This document shows positions 45,401 to 53,984 of a DNA stretch of 64,000 bases, piece after piece. The stretch is from Rhynchopus sp. YZ270_cl-10 (lineage: Eukaryota > Euglenozoa > Diplonemea > Diplonemida > Diplonemidae). Below the pieces are notes generated by a model. The model was not told the origin of the DNA. It saw only the letters and a list, made by a program, of their open reading frames with translations, and did no database searches. The position numbers and the translations under genes were made by a program. Within the stretch, counting starts at the first letter, position 1, and each line of letters opens with the position of its first letter. Location: the NCBI GenBank assembly GCA_964035575.1, contig OZ037895.1, positions 1 to 64,000 of the forward strand. Direction: 5' to 3'.

Positions 45401-48400
45401 GTTGGCGATGAGGCAAGCTGGAAACGTTTGTGCATGTTCGCGAAGCTGGTCCTACCGGCGAAGCGAGGTGGGAAGCACCTCAAGACGAAGGTGGCAGTCT
45501 TGCGGCAGAAGGATGTGGATGAGTGGAGAGAAGGTGAGATCGCAGCAATGTGGCGAGCAGCTGCGAATCGCACAGGCGGTACGAAGAAGGAGAAGGAGCG
45601 GAAGGAACCAACGTGGGAAGAAAGGGAGAAGGCGATGGTCCGGGAGGTGCGGAATGGGAGGATGGCAGCAGGGATGAGCCGCCTCCACAAGGGTGGGCTG
45701 GCAGAGCGTACTGAGGAATCCACAGACATCCTCCGCAGAAAGCACCCCCATGAGGAACCCCAACCTGCCACTTCTCTGCCGGAAATTGCTTCCGAGCCGC
45801 TGAAGCCGATCGCCGCCCTCAAAGCCATAAATAGCATGGCAAAGGGCTCTGCTCCAGGTCCCTTTGGTCTGCGCGGGGATCACCTCAAGGGGTGGATGGT
45901 CAAACACCCGGACCTGAACATCTTGCCACTGATGACGCAAGTCCTGGACCTGCTGCGACGCGGGAAAGCCCCCTCCGAGACAGCTATGTTCATGGCAGGA
46001 GCTACTCTGGTGGCGTTAAAGAAGGGTGACCAAGGCGACGTCCGCCCCATCTCTGCAGGCAACACACTTCGGCGAGTCGTGAGCAAGATCGAGGTGGCGT
46101 CTGTGAGGGAAAAGGCACGAGGAGTGCTGCTGCCAGGGAGACAAGTTGGGGTGGCGGTGGACGGTGGACTGGAAGCGGCGACAATGGTTGTGGCAGCATA
46201 CGCAAAACGACACCAGGGGAGCGACAAAGTGATCGTACAGATTGACTACGAGAACGCATTCAACAGCATCTTTCGCAAGACTTTTCTGGAAGCCACAAGG
46301 AAATATCTCCCGTCCATTTCACCGTGGGTCGAATGGTGCTACAACTCCCACACCGGGCTAGTGTATGGTGACGAGATGATCCCATCCACCAGAGGCGCGC
46401 AGCAAGGCGACCCCGCAGGGCCCCTACTCTTCTCCCTGGGGATCAAAGCACTGACAGACGAAGTGCGTGCAGTCCAGGGCATCGACTGTAGCATCTGGTA
46501 CCTCGATGATGGGACGATCATGGGGAACCCAGAGGCGGTGGCTCGAGCGCTGGAGTTAGTGAGGACACGCAGTGCGGAGCTGGGGCTGAAGGTGAAGCTG
46601 TCAAAGTGTGAAGTCATCGCCCTAGGACAGCAGACTCCGTTGGACCTGGACAGAGCTGGCCTCCCCGTGTGCAGCCACACCACTGACTTGGCGGAGACTT
46701 GCTCAGCCTGTGAAGGAAAAGTGATGAGCGTGAAGTATGGAGGCTTTGCGTTCCTGGGGGCGCCAATCGGGGACGACGAGTACTGCGAAGCGTACATGGA
46801 GAAGAAGGTGGAGGAATTCGCGGTGCAACTGCGTCTGCTGCAGAAGGTGTCTGACTCGCAGGCTGGACTGACATTACTCCGTCAGTGCGAGGGGTTTGCA
46901 CGCATGGTTTTCTACATGAGAGCCATTGGTCACGCGTGCACCCACAAGTACCTCAGCCAGTACGACAAGGAGGTAGACGCTGCCCTGGCCGCGCTTTTTG
47001 GTGATGAGGATGGAGGCCTGCCGGAAGAAGCACGGAGACAGGCCGCACTGCCATGTAGGGTAGGGGGCATGGGCGTGCGCCGCATCCGCGACCACTGGAC
47101 TGCAGCAGCCATGGGAGCAAGGAGCGGCCTGCACCAACTGTGCACCGAACTGGACCCCAGCTTCACCTGGGACGCCGAAGGATGGGAACGGACGGCAACG
47201 CTGTACAACGAGCAAGTGGCTGAAGGTGCTAGGATTGACCCCAAGCTGCAGCCAGCCGTCCCCCTGCGTCAACGTGATCTGTCTGCAGGGATCCTGGAGG
47301 AACAATTGCGGGACCTCTTCGTCAAGGGTGATGCGTACGACAAGGCGCGTCTCAATTCTCTGGCCCTCCCCCAAGCAGGGTCCTGGCTTACTGCACCCCC
47401 CACCTGGGAGCACTACATCCCTCCGATTGCATTCAAGGCCGCAGCCAGACTCCGCCTCCACCTCCCCATATACGCGGAGGGTGTCTCATGCAGGCAATGC
47501 AACCAGCCCATGGACACCAGGGGGGACCACATCTTCGCCTGCAGAATGGGTGGGCATCGTATACTGCGACATAACTCAGTACGCGATTATGTGTATGGAG
47601 CAGCAAATGAGGCAGGTCTGAGCCCCATCCTGGAACCCAACCACCTCATCCTGGGCAACAACAAGCCCGCTGACATTCTGCTGTCCACAGGGGTCGGGGA
47701 GTCGAGAGGACGAGCTATCGATGTGACTGTGTGGACGCCGACGTCAGCGTCGATGGTGCAGGGTGCCGCAGTCGCGAAGGGGTACGCGGCGACGAAGGCG
47801 GAAACTGCCAAGAGGAAGAAGCATGGTGACGCGTGTGCGGCGGAGCGGCTGGCGTTCACACCCTTCGCCCTGGAGACCACAGGAGGTCTGGGACCCGCGG
47901 CGGCGTCGATATGGCAGCAGATGCTCCGTTTCGCAGCGGACAGGAAGCTTGGGAACAGAGTGGAGATGTCACAGAGGTGGAATTGGGGGCTAGGGACGAC
48001 GCTGCAGCGACAGATCGGGAAGGCCGCGACGGATCGAGGGTCTCTGACTGGTTGCCTGAGGGGTCCTCTGCGAGAGCGTGTGGACTTAGATCCCACCGTC
48101 GACCCGGAAGAGGGGGACTTGATACGCTTGCCCCCCGACCATCTACCTAACCTGGAAGTGACAGACGACCACCAGGGAGACATCAGGGTGAGTGCGGAGG
48201 AGGAGCCAGAGACAGGCAACGAGAAGGAAACGGCGCCAGAGACAGCAGCACAGGACCCAACCCCCCACAGCGAACTGGAGGCCAACTTGGTGAAGTGGGG
48301 GCTGTCCCGACCGCAGGTGCCCGTGCCGTTCCGAGTAGGAGACTGTGCGTTCGACGCAGTGTGCTGGTCAGTGCGGAGCTGGAAGGTGGTGACATCGTCG

Positions 48401-50418
48401 ACCCTTCGGTCCCTGGCGGTGGAGAGAGTGAAGAGAGATGCTGACCTGGCGAGAAATGCGATGCCCGACCTCGCGACCTGGGTGCGATGGATGAGCCTGG
48501 CAGGGAACAGGGATCGCAGGTCGTGGGCGGACCAGACAGCACTGGCGGGTCTGGCACGGGCTTTGCAGGTAGTCATTGTGGCGGTCGTGTCATCGGACTC
48601 TAAGGTGCACATCCATAGACCAGCCAGCAAGTCGAACGGGGCCGTAGCAGTGCTGCACACAGGAGCTCACGAGGCTGGCCACTTCTCGCCGTTATGCATG
48701 ACAGACAACACGTTTGCATATCTGCGAAGCCTTGCCCCCGACACCCCCCTTCCAGAGATGCAGTGCCACAGCACCGGAGCGCTGTCACGGATGGAGGAGC
48801 GCCCGGGGAGACAGGGGGAATTGCTCACGTGCGAAAACTGCGCACTCATCACCGAATGTAGTGTCCCCCACTGGTTTTGTAGTTCCTGCGAGCGCACATG
48901 GTGTGAGGGATGTGGGAGCGCCAACGCAAAGTGTGTGCTGAGGGCAAAGCCAGTTCAGCCAGTTCAGCCAGTTCAGCCGACAACATCGCAGACAGTGGGA
49001 GGTAGCTACTACAACAGCAACCCAGCTCCCCCACAGGACGCGGCAACGGAGGTGAAGGAGGAGGTTATGGATGAGGAGGATTCCGCCGACTGCGCCGACC
49101 ACGACACCACCATGGACAACAACACCGCAACCGCAGCAGAATCCTTCGTCTGGGGGCCATCAGAGCAGAGCTACAACACCACACCAACAGCTCTGACTGG
49201 TGACCACCACTTGGGTTCAGCGAAGACTGGTGGATGGACGGCTAAGTCCCACGCGGAAAGAAGGACGAAGCTGACCACCCTTGGGACTTCGCGGCGGGCG
49301 CAGGGGAACCACACTCGTCGCTCCGGTGTAGTGGAGGACAGGTCTGCGGAGACCACAGCAAGGCGGCCTTCTCCCCCTATCTCGCGAGGGTCGGATGTGG
49401 AGGCGAAAGGGTTAGTCCCACACAGCCAGAAGGAAGGGGACAGGGTGCCGAGAAATGTCGAAGAGTGGGCGGACTGCTTCTTCCCCAGGGGAGGGACCAG
49501 GCGAGAGGGAATGACTCCCTTGGCACCGGAGGTGGCGTACGAGGCGCTGGACGCGTGGTGGGATCAGCGGGAGGAGCTGGGGCGCGTCGGAGGACGGCAG
49601 ACGAGTCAGTACGGGGCGCTTAGGGCGGTCCTGGTGCTGATGATGGAGGCGACCTTCAAATAGAAGGGCCTCGCGATTGGTTGTGATTGTGGTTTATGTG
49701 GGCACTGTTGCCCTTCCCTTCTCTGTTATTTTCCCCCACCCCAACTTTTGTGTGTAGCAACACCTGTTTAGTTCCCTGTTTCCTTTTTACCCCCAACCCC
49801 TCCCATTAGATACATGTGTGTAATCCCCCTGGTGTCAAGCCCCTTGTATGTAAATTCCAAATCTTCCCCCTCACAGAAAACGTCAGGAGTAAGCCAAGGA
49901 GGCGGTTTGTCTGTGGGCGTCGGCCTAGGAGTAAGCGACGGAGATTTTTTCCCCCACCCCATCCCCTACGAGTTCCATGGGGGGTCGCTACTGGCGTTAA
50001 TCATCCAAACAAAAAAGACTACAAGAGACAAAACAAAAGTAACAAGAAAGGAACTTCGTATTGTAAAAAGAAAGCCCCATCCCGCCCCTTCCTCCCCTCC
50101 AGAACCAGCTGGGCACCAATACTGGAAATACAGCAAAACCACACAGACTGGACAGTCTATATTCACCCCTGCCTCTCCCGTGTTAATGTTCACCCCTCCT
50201 TTATCCCAAATTGTCATAGAAAATTGTCATAGAGCTAAATATAGTTGTATGCCTCGCTTCGCTCGGCAAACAACGATACATAATAGGGCGACATGCTGAT
50301 GACAAATATCTCCCTCGTTTAATTCACTTTTGTGCCTCGTTCTAACTAAACCGGCACATGTACTGATTGTAAGACTTTTGGCCCTCGCTTCGCTCGGACC
50401 AAGCGCCTTTCATGTGCA
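42409..50418 (+). mobile_element. Family B LINE copy 2, looks full-length, no own poly(A)
   Basis: It starts at CAGGGGCACACACGTTTTGC and ends CTTTCATGTGCA, the same 3' end as copy 1. At that point there is no A-run: the sequence continues through a few bases into block Y (50424-50498) and then a 40-base A-run (50500-50539). The 3'UTR carries a 14-bp tandem duplication (AAATTGTCATAGA) near 50208-50232 that copy 1 lacks. Confidence 0.93.
42656..49663 (+). CDS. Family B LINE polyprotein, second copy (2335 aa)
   Basis: It is nearly identical to the ORF at 23299-30303 and has the same domains and motifs (OTU-like GECMYVAL/NHYEEV, RT IDYENAF/YLDDG, zinc motif, endonuclease KPADILLS/AIDVT, OTU-like GDCAFDAV/GHFSPL, Cys cluster). 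Differences I noted: one extra 15-bp unit in the N-terminal SSM-type repeat, one codon fewer in the Asn stretch, three instead of four VQP units after the Cys cluster, and a few substitutions (for example Cys to Ser near 48190 and Glu to Ala near 49543). The intact frame in both copies argues for recent selection or very recent insertion. Confidence 0.9.
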   Translation: MCRWSAQLWAMVLLCGAMDDGGGDSRSWCSNMSNMRSSSSMSRSSMSSSMSSSSMCSSSMSSSSMSSSIVSRSTAINISTSHGCGRHVSRVGSSTPTQHSQVPRSRCSNMSSHDWSDGLYGSVYCNNSGSNNHTSNIYTCSNGRKGFMCSGYRSCRCTPIPPHYYPKKRPVPNNPSGCSFDSSNNNNNYNNGGRHWMRGRTLDVRADSISSNNSNYNNSGRQWMRGRTLDVRAGSISSNNNNNYNNSGRQWMRGWTLDVRADSISSNNSNYNNGGRQRMRGRTQDVRADSISSNNSNYNNNRNTSNNNSISSTCSSTDSNSNSSSSNCSNNTVGGGERGMLVFGASLAGREGQSYCVTLRVWGTFITPNVHMGRAEHGLGFDWWSILWERLSSLRRPDPRWVAEAPEWGVFVSFAVLDMWKDRRAPTLSHLILWLVGRRGTRRTRRGHRSLNWTKAQASRFRRRKAPRKRPPSQLFRRIRAAVVRVALQWVAIWALVCVGYELGRSAPRALGCALIRDAELLSVLLRKGLLQGRYRARSGRLWLRVLASRVWVFMQRLRRPAGTGDGWELSPQSISLGPGALAGGADGDINPEEAANLDAFLEVHGGKRVPNAANGECMYVALLGKKNALYLDVSKARTELADRARVTKVKTGLRRYFETEAQLSSFIDGLTNPEVWGNHLTLHLAANAWSTTIAVVQPGPNPVVTINPAASSKDLRTQKDRRVRVVSLLNNHYEEVQMDPKNALAMVQSAPFAELDPKGLTATPIPAMTKESPSPLGADAPRLFCPVPCCNGSSLHRPQPFSVPGLRTHIGAHLSSGDHIPHDTLNKLGLGQCEACGGIRSASKETCLQCAKLVKAIAKPTPRERTAVEKADDVDLPEWWEIAQIPIRTTDAIPTSIDRPAAVEFTQALEDVAAVGDEASWKRLCMFAKLVLPAKRGGKHLKTKVAVLRQKDVDEWREGEIAAMWRAAANRTGGTKKEKERKEPTWEEREKAMVREVRNGRMAAGMSRLHKGGLAERTEESTDILRRKHPHEEPQPATSLPEIASEPLKPIAALKAINSMAKGSAPGPFGLRGDHLKGWMVKHPDLNILPLMTQVLDLLRRGKAPSETAMFMAGATLVALKKGDQGDVRPISAGNTLRRVVSKIEVASVREKARGVLLPGRQVGVAVDGGLEAATMVVAAYAKRHQGSDKVIVQIDYENAFNSIFRKTFLEATRKYLPSISPWVEWCYNSHTGLVYGDEMIPSTRGAQQGDPAGPLLFSLGIKALTDEVRAVQGIDCSIWYLDDGTIMGNPEAVARALELVRTRSAELGLKVKLSKCEVIALGQQTPLDLDRAGLPVCSHTTDLAETCSACEGKVMSVKYGGFAFLGAPIGDDEYCEAYMEKKVEEFAVQLRLLQKVSDSQAGLTLLRQCEGFARMVFYMRAIGHACTHKYLSQYDKEVDAALAALFGDEDGGLPEEARRQAALPCRVGGMGVRRIRDHWTAAAMGARSGLHQLCTELDPSFTWDAEGWERTATLYNEQVAEGARIDPKLQPAVPLRQRDLSAGILEEQLRDLFVKGDAYDKARLNSLALPQAGSWLTAPPTWEHYIPPIAFKAAARLRLHLPIYAEGVSCRQCNQPMDTRGDHIFACRMGGHRILRHNSVRDYVYGAANEAGLSPILEPNHLILGNNKPADILLSTGVGESRGRAIDVTVWTPTSASMVQGAAVAKGYAATKAETAKRKKHGDACAAERLAFTPFALETTGGLGPAAASIWQQMLRFAADRKLGNRVEMSQRWNWGLGTTLQRQIGKAATDRGSLTGCLRGPLRERVDLDPTVDPEEGDLIRLPPDHLPNLEVTDDHQGDIRVSAEEEPETGNEKETAPETAAQDPTPHSELEANLVKWGLSRPQVPVPFRVGDCAFDAVCWSVRSWKVVTSSTLRSLAVERVKRDADLARNAMPDLATWVRWMSLAGNRDRRSWADQTALAGLARALQVVIVAVVSSDSKVHIHRPASKSNGAVAVLHTGAHEAGHFSPLCMTDNTFAYLRSLAPDTPLPEMQCHSTGALSRMEERPGRQGELLTCENCALITECSVPHWFCSSCERTWCEGCGSANAKCVLRAKPVQPVQPVQPTTSQTVGGSYYNSNPAPPQDAATEVKEEVMDEEDSADCADHDTTMDNNTATAAESFVWGPSEQSYNTTPTALTGDHHLGSAKTGGWTAKSHAERRTKLTTLGTSRRAQGNHTRRSGVVEDRSAETTARRPSPPISRGSDVEAKGLVPHSQKEGDRVPRNVEEWADCFFPRGGTRREGMTPLAPEVAYEALDAWWDQREELGRVGGRQTSQYGALRAVLVLMMEATFK

Positions 50419-50423
50419 TTATA

Positions 50424-50498
50424 AACGTACCCCCCTTGCCCTGTCCAGTTTGATGTGGAACAAAAAAAAGTCGAGCCTAGGGCTAAGTTGAACAACAC

Positions 50499-50539
<41 letters not shown>
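50424..50539 (+). repeat. 74-bp block Y, right copy, plus 40-base A-run
   Basis: The AACGTACCCCCCTTGCCCTG...TTGAACAACACC block is followed by A40. The same block, without the A-run, precedes family B copy 1 at 22978-23051. Confidence 0.85.
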
Positions 50540-50543
<4 letters not shown>

Positions 50544-50557
50544 TAACATAGTTTTTT

Positions 50558-50735
50558 GTGTAAAAAAAAAATGAACCCCTAAAAAAAAATGAACCCCTAA
50601 AAAAAAATGAACCCCTTAAAAAAAAATGAACCCCTTTTTAAAAAAAAATGAACCCCTTTTTAAAAAAAAATGAACCCCTTTTTAAAAAAAAATGAACCCC
50701 TTTTTAAAAAAAAATGAACCCCTTTTTTAAAAAAA
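50558..50735. repeat. Short repeats of A(8-10)-TGAACCCC-T(n)
   Basis: Eight TGAACCCC units are separated by A-runs and short T-runs. They follow TCTTAACATAGTTTTTTGTG, as at 22828-22893, where two units occur. Confidence 0.85.
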
Positions 50736-50739
50736 AATA

Positions 50740-51402
50740 GGATGCTGTGCAAGGATGCTGTGCAAGGATGCTGTGCAAGGATGCTGTGCAAGGATGCTGT
50801 GCAAGGATGCTGTGCAAGGATGCTGTGCAAGGATGCTGTGCAAGGATGCTGTGCAAGGATGCTGTGCAAGGATGCTGTGCAAGGATGCTGTGCAAGGATG
50901 CTGTGCAAGGATGCTGTGCAAGGATGCTGTGCAAGGATGCTGTGCAAGGATGCTGTGCAAGGATGCTGTGCAAGGATGCTGTGCAAGGATGCTGTGCAAG
51001 GATGCTGTGCAAGGATGCTGTGCAAGGATGCTGTGCAAGGATGCTGTGCAAGGATGCTGTGCAAGGATGCTGTGCAAGGATGCTGTGCAAGGATGCTGTG
51101 CAAGGATGCTGTGCAAGGATGCTGTGCAAGGATGCTGTGCAAGGATGCTGTGCAAGGATGCTGTGCAAGGATGCTGTGCAAGGATGCTGTGCAAGGATGC
51201 TGTGCAAGGATGCTGTGCAAGGATGCTGTGCAAGGATGCTGTGCAAGGATGCTGTGCAAGGATGCTGTGCAAGGATGCTGTGCAAGGATGCTGTGCAAGG
51301 ATGCTGTGCAAGGATGCTGTGCAAGGATGCTGTGCAAGGATGCTGTGCAAGGATGCTGTGCAAGGATGCTGTGCAAGGATGCTGTGCAAGGATGCTGTGC
51401 AA
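50740..51402. repeat. Pure 13-bp tandem array (GGATGCTGTGCAA)n, 51 copies
   Basis: 663 bp, exactly 51 copies, with no deviation that I can see. The 13-bp period keeps frames open on both strands and produces several 220-286 residue ORFs that are not genes. The array starts where the coding relic at 51409 breaks off. Confidence 0.97.
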
Positions 51403-51408
51403 GGAAGA

Positions 51409-52010
51409 CTGATGCACCTGTGCTTGTCCTGTGACAGTGTGCAGCTGTGGAGAACTATCACAGACTTGTCCCTCAGCATCCTGCTCACATCCAATGCAGC
51501 ATGTACCTCCCACCCAACAGCTTTCATCGCCTCAAACAGGTGGGACATCATCAGTCGTGATGCAACAGCATCGGTTCGGTCTGCCTCTGCCCACCAAGGT
51601 GTGCCTTCAACTTGAACTCATAGTACCCGGCCTTCGCACCTTCTGCTTGCACACCATGCGGCCAGTACGACCTTATGGTGGAACGGATCATCCCTACCTC
51701 CTCGGTCCCCAAGTTCAGCACACGCAGACAGTCGGTCGAGTTCATGCTGATCATGGCAAAGCGCCGTTGGGCGCAGTGCGGGTTGTCCGTGAAGTATAAA
51801 CTGTCTGACGTGCCCTTGAAGTTGCAGGTTGTGAGGAACGACTTCCCCTCCTGGTACATCGCCTCAAAGATGCGCAGGATCAGGACCCACCCCGCCATCA
51901 ACTCAGAGAGAAGTGCCCGTTGCCTCAAGGGTACCCGTTCAGCTTCATCTCACGGCCGAACACCGAACACAACGTGGTCTTGCTGTACACCTCCGGCACA
52001 TCCCTGCTGC
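51409..52010 (-). pseudogene. Broken host gene of a conserved family of unknown function
   Basis: The minus strand shows DVPEVYSKTTLCSVFGREMK then LNGYP in one frame. A second frame reads QRALLSELMAGWVLILRIFE, then FAMISMNSTDCLRVLN and YYEFKLK. A third reads GTPWWAEADRTDAVASRL, then GWEVHAALDVSR and DKSVIVLHSCTL. The parts follow each other logically, so I infer one coding sequence with two frame breaks, near 51928 and near 51608. The KLKGxPW...GWxxxxxxDxSR pattern resembles proteins common in fungi and other eukaryotes that have no assigned function; this is from memory. The 3' end runs straight into the 13-bp array. Sequencing error could explain the single-base breaks. Confidence 0.55.
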
Positions 52011-52069
52011 ACAGCTGTCGCGACAATGTTTGTTCCGGATGTGCAAGTTATTGCTGCTGCATCTGTCCG

Positions 52070-52140
52070 AGGAAAAAGAAGGGAGGGGTTAAAAAAGAAA
52101 GGACAAGTGTGTTGTAATGTGTAAAAATGGTACCCTGTAA
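52070..52140 (-). mobile_element. Relic resembling the family A LINE 5' end
   Basis: It shares AAAGAAAGGACAAGTGTGTT, then GTAATGTGTAAAAA and TGGT-CCCTGTAAA, with 42331-42378. The purine-rich stretch before it is also similar. On the minus strand it is bounded by GTACC and a pyrimidine-rich CTCGGACAG, so it could alternatively be read as a short intron. Confidence 0.5.
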
Positions 52141-53984
52141 ACTTGACTTGAGAAACCGCTCCATGATGTTGCTGAACAGAGCCTGACATAAGGAGCCGGA
52201 CAGGAGCTGACATGCTGCGGTGCCATTGGTGCTTGACGCTGTGCAAGCTGAGGAAGTAGGGACCGATGCAACTAGAGCGAAAAAAAGATGAAGGGCGAGT
52301 GTAGTTTTTATTGACTTTGTATTCTCAGCTACTTTTGCAGCAAAAAATGAAACACTGGAGCCCATGGGAGTTTCTATCGAACGCGCTTTTTGACGCATCT
52401 TTTCTGTTCTTTCATATTCTCCCTGCAGAAGATGACACGACAAAATTCTGTTGGCCGAGCTCCGAATACCACTGATCAAACAAAAACAAAGCTTCTCGCT
52501 CCTGGTCGAGCGGAACCCCACAATTTTTTTTTTTGGAAACGCTCCAAAGTACGTATCATAATGGTACCAGATGAAAAGAAGGCACGCAAGAAGACACATA
52601 AGCGAACAACTTTGGTGTCTTCGGCACGTGTCACTGGAAAAAAGCATCTTGAAAGATGAATGGCGTGCACACTCTCTTCCGAGATGGGGAAACATGTTTC
52701 CTTGTCTTTCAAGAGAAAGTACAAGGGAACAATAAAAAAAAATACACAAACGCACGAAGAAAACGGAATCCAAAAAGTGGACACCAAAAACAAAACAAAA
52801 AAATGTAGCTAAGGAGAGCTGAAGCGAGAGATGCCCAACTTGGAAAGCCAACTTCGTCCTCTTGAATTATTCACTATTAATTTGGGGACACGAGAGAAAA
52901 AACTTTGTGTGAGAATAATGTAGAGTGGCCAGGATGATAGGAGTCTGCATTCGTTTTGCACGAGTGCACAGTTGGGCAGAGAGAGTGCCAGAGTGTCCTT
53001 CTTCTGTGGGCTCGAGGTCGGCAGCAATTGCTTGGAGCCAACCCAGAACGACCAGCAAAACAAAGGAGAAAAATAAAGTGGAAATAATAATAAAACCCCC
53101 GGCGACGAGCTCGGTCCACAAAAGGTAAACCAGCTGAAAGCGGGGGGATAGTGGGTGGTATCTCATTCACGAGATGTCACTTTTTATTGCGTTGATTCGT
53201 AAGTTTTGTCATAATAGTGTGACAAAACAGCCTCCTGTTCTTACAAATCTCCTAAAATACCGCAAGGCTTTTGGGTTGGTGTCGACACCAAAATCGACAC
53301 CAAAACAAATGAAAAGGCAACAAAACGCGGCGCAAAAACGAAGTCAAAACAAAAATAGTTTTAGAAAAGTTGAAAGATGAATATGCCCCACGTGCGTACA
53401 CATCTGAAAACTAAAAGAAAAAGCAACACCAGCAACCCGACGAGGTTGCCAGATGTTTCCAACGGGCGAGGTATTTGAGATTTTTCTCAATTCGTCGTAT
53501 CCAACTAATATTTTTCCTTGCATGAATTTCCCAAATCTCTGGAGCACAGGGAAAATTCGCAAAAAATCAAAACAAAAAATCGTACTTGCCAGTTTCATTA
53601 TGAAACTCAAGCCTTATGTTAATTGGAAAGATGCGCGCCCCGTCAAATAAACACTTCAAAAACGTACACACAAAAAGACGAAGTATACTGAACTGAACGG
53701 AAAAAAAACCACCCCCCCAAAAAAACACCAAATGAACCATTAAAGTTCTGCTTCCCCATATTCCCCAAAACTCCTTGTGAACTACAGCCAGGTCCTGCTC
53801 TCGCTACTAGAACAGGTTTGAAATAGATTCTCCTCAGGCGGAGCTCCATGTACTACGACTCGCATTGATCAAGACTGGAATAATGTGCTCCCGCACGCCA
53901 CTCCTTGTTCCTATTCAAAGGTTAGCACTTTTGCACCAGGTGCAAATGAAATTAGTTTTGCTATTTGTCTTGCTTTTTGCTTGA
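52141..53984. other. No gene recognised with confidence
   Basis: The longest minus-strand reading (through about 52141-52851) is low-complexity and hydrophobic. A part with a secretory-leader-like LALHLFFALVASVPTSSACT near 52230-52300 might be a small exon, but nothing supports it. The remainder to 53984 is AT-rich and unrecognised. It contains the 14-bp palindrome TGGTGTCGACACCA near 53277. Confidence 0.4.

Noticed and set aside
23052-50418. LTR retrotransposon or retrovirus-like origin for the large elements
   Set aside because: No terminal repeats, capsid, integrase or RNase H/protease of that type. Poly(A) tails, 5' truncations and an RLE-type endonuclease fit non-LTR elements.
50740-51402. 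CRISPR-like array
   Set aside because: Head-to-tail identical 13-bp units without spacers, in a eukaryotic context.
50660-51615. ORFs of 220-286 residues on both strands
   Set aside because: They are produced by the 13-bp repeat. Only the non-repeat end near 51409-51550 is a real coding relic.
52048-52851. 267-residue minus-strand ORF as a secreted protein gene
   Set aside because: Mostly low-complexity and hydrophobic, crosses a LINE-like relic and has no clear start. A short leader-like piece alone is not enough.
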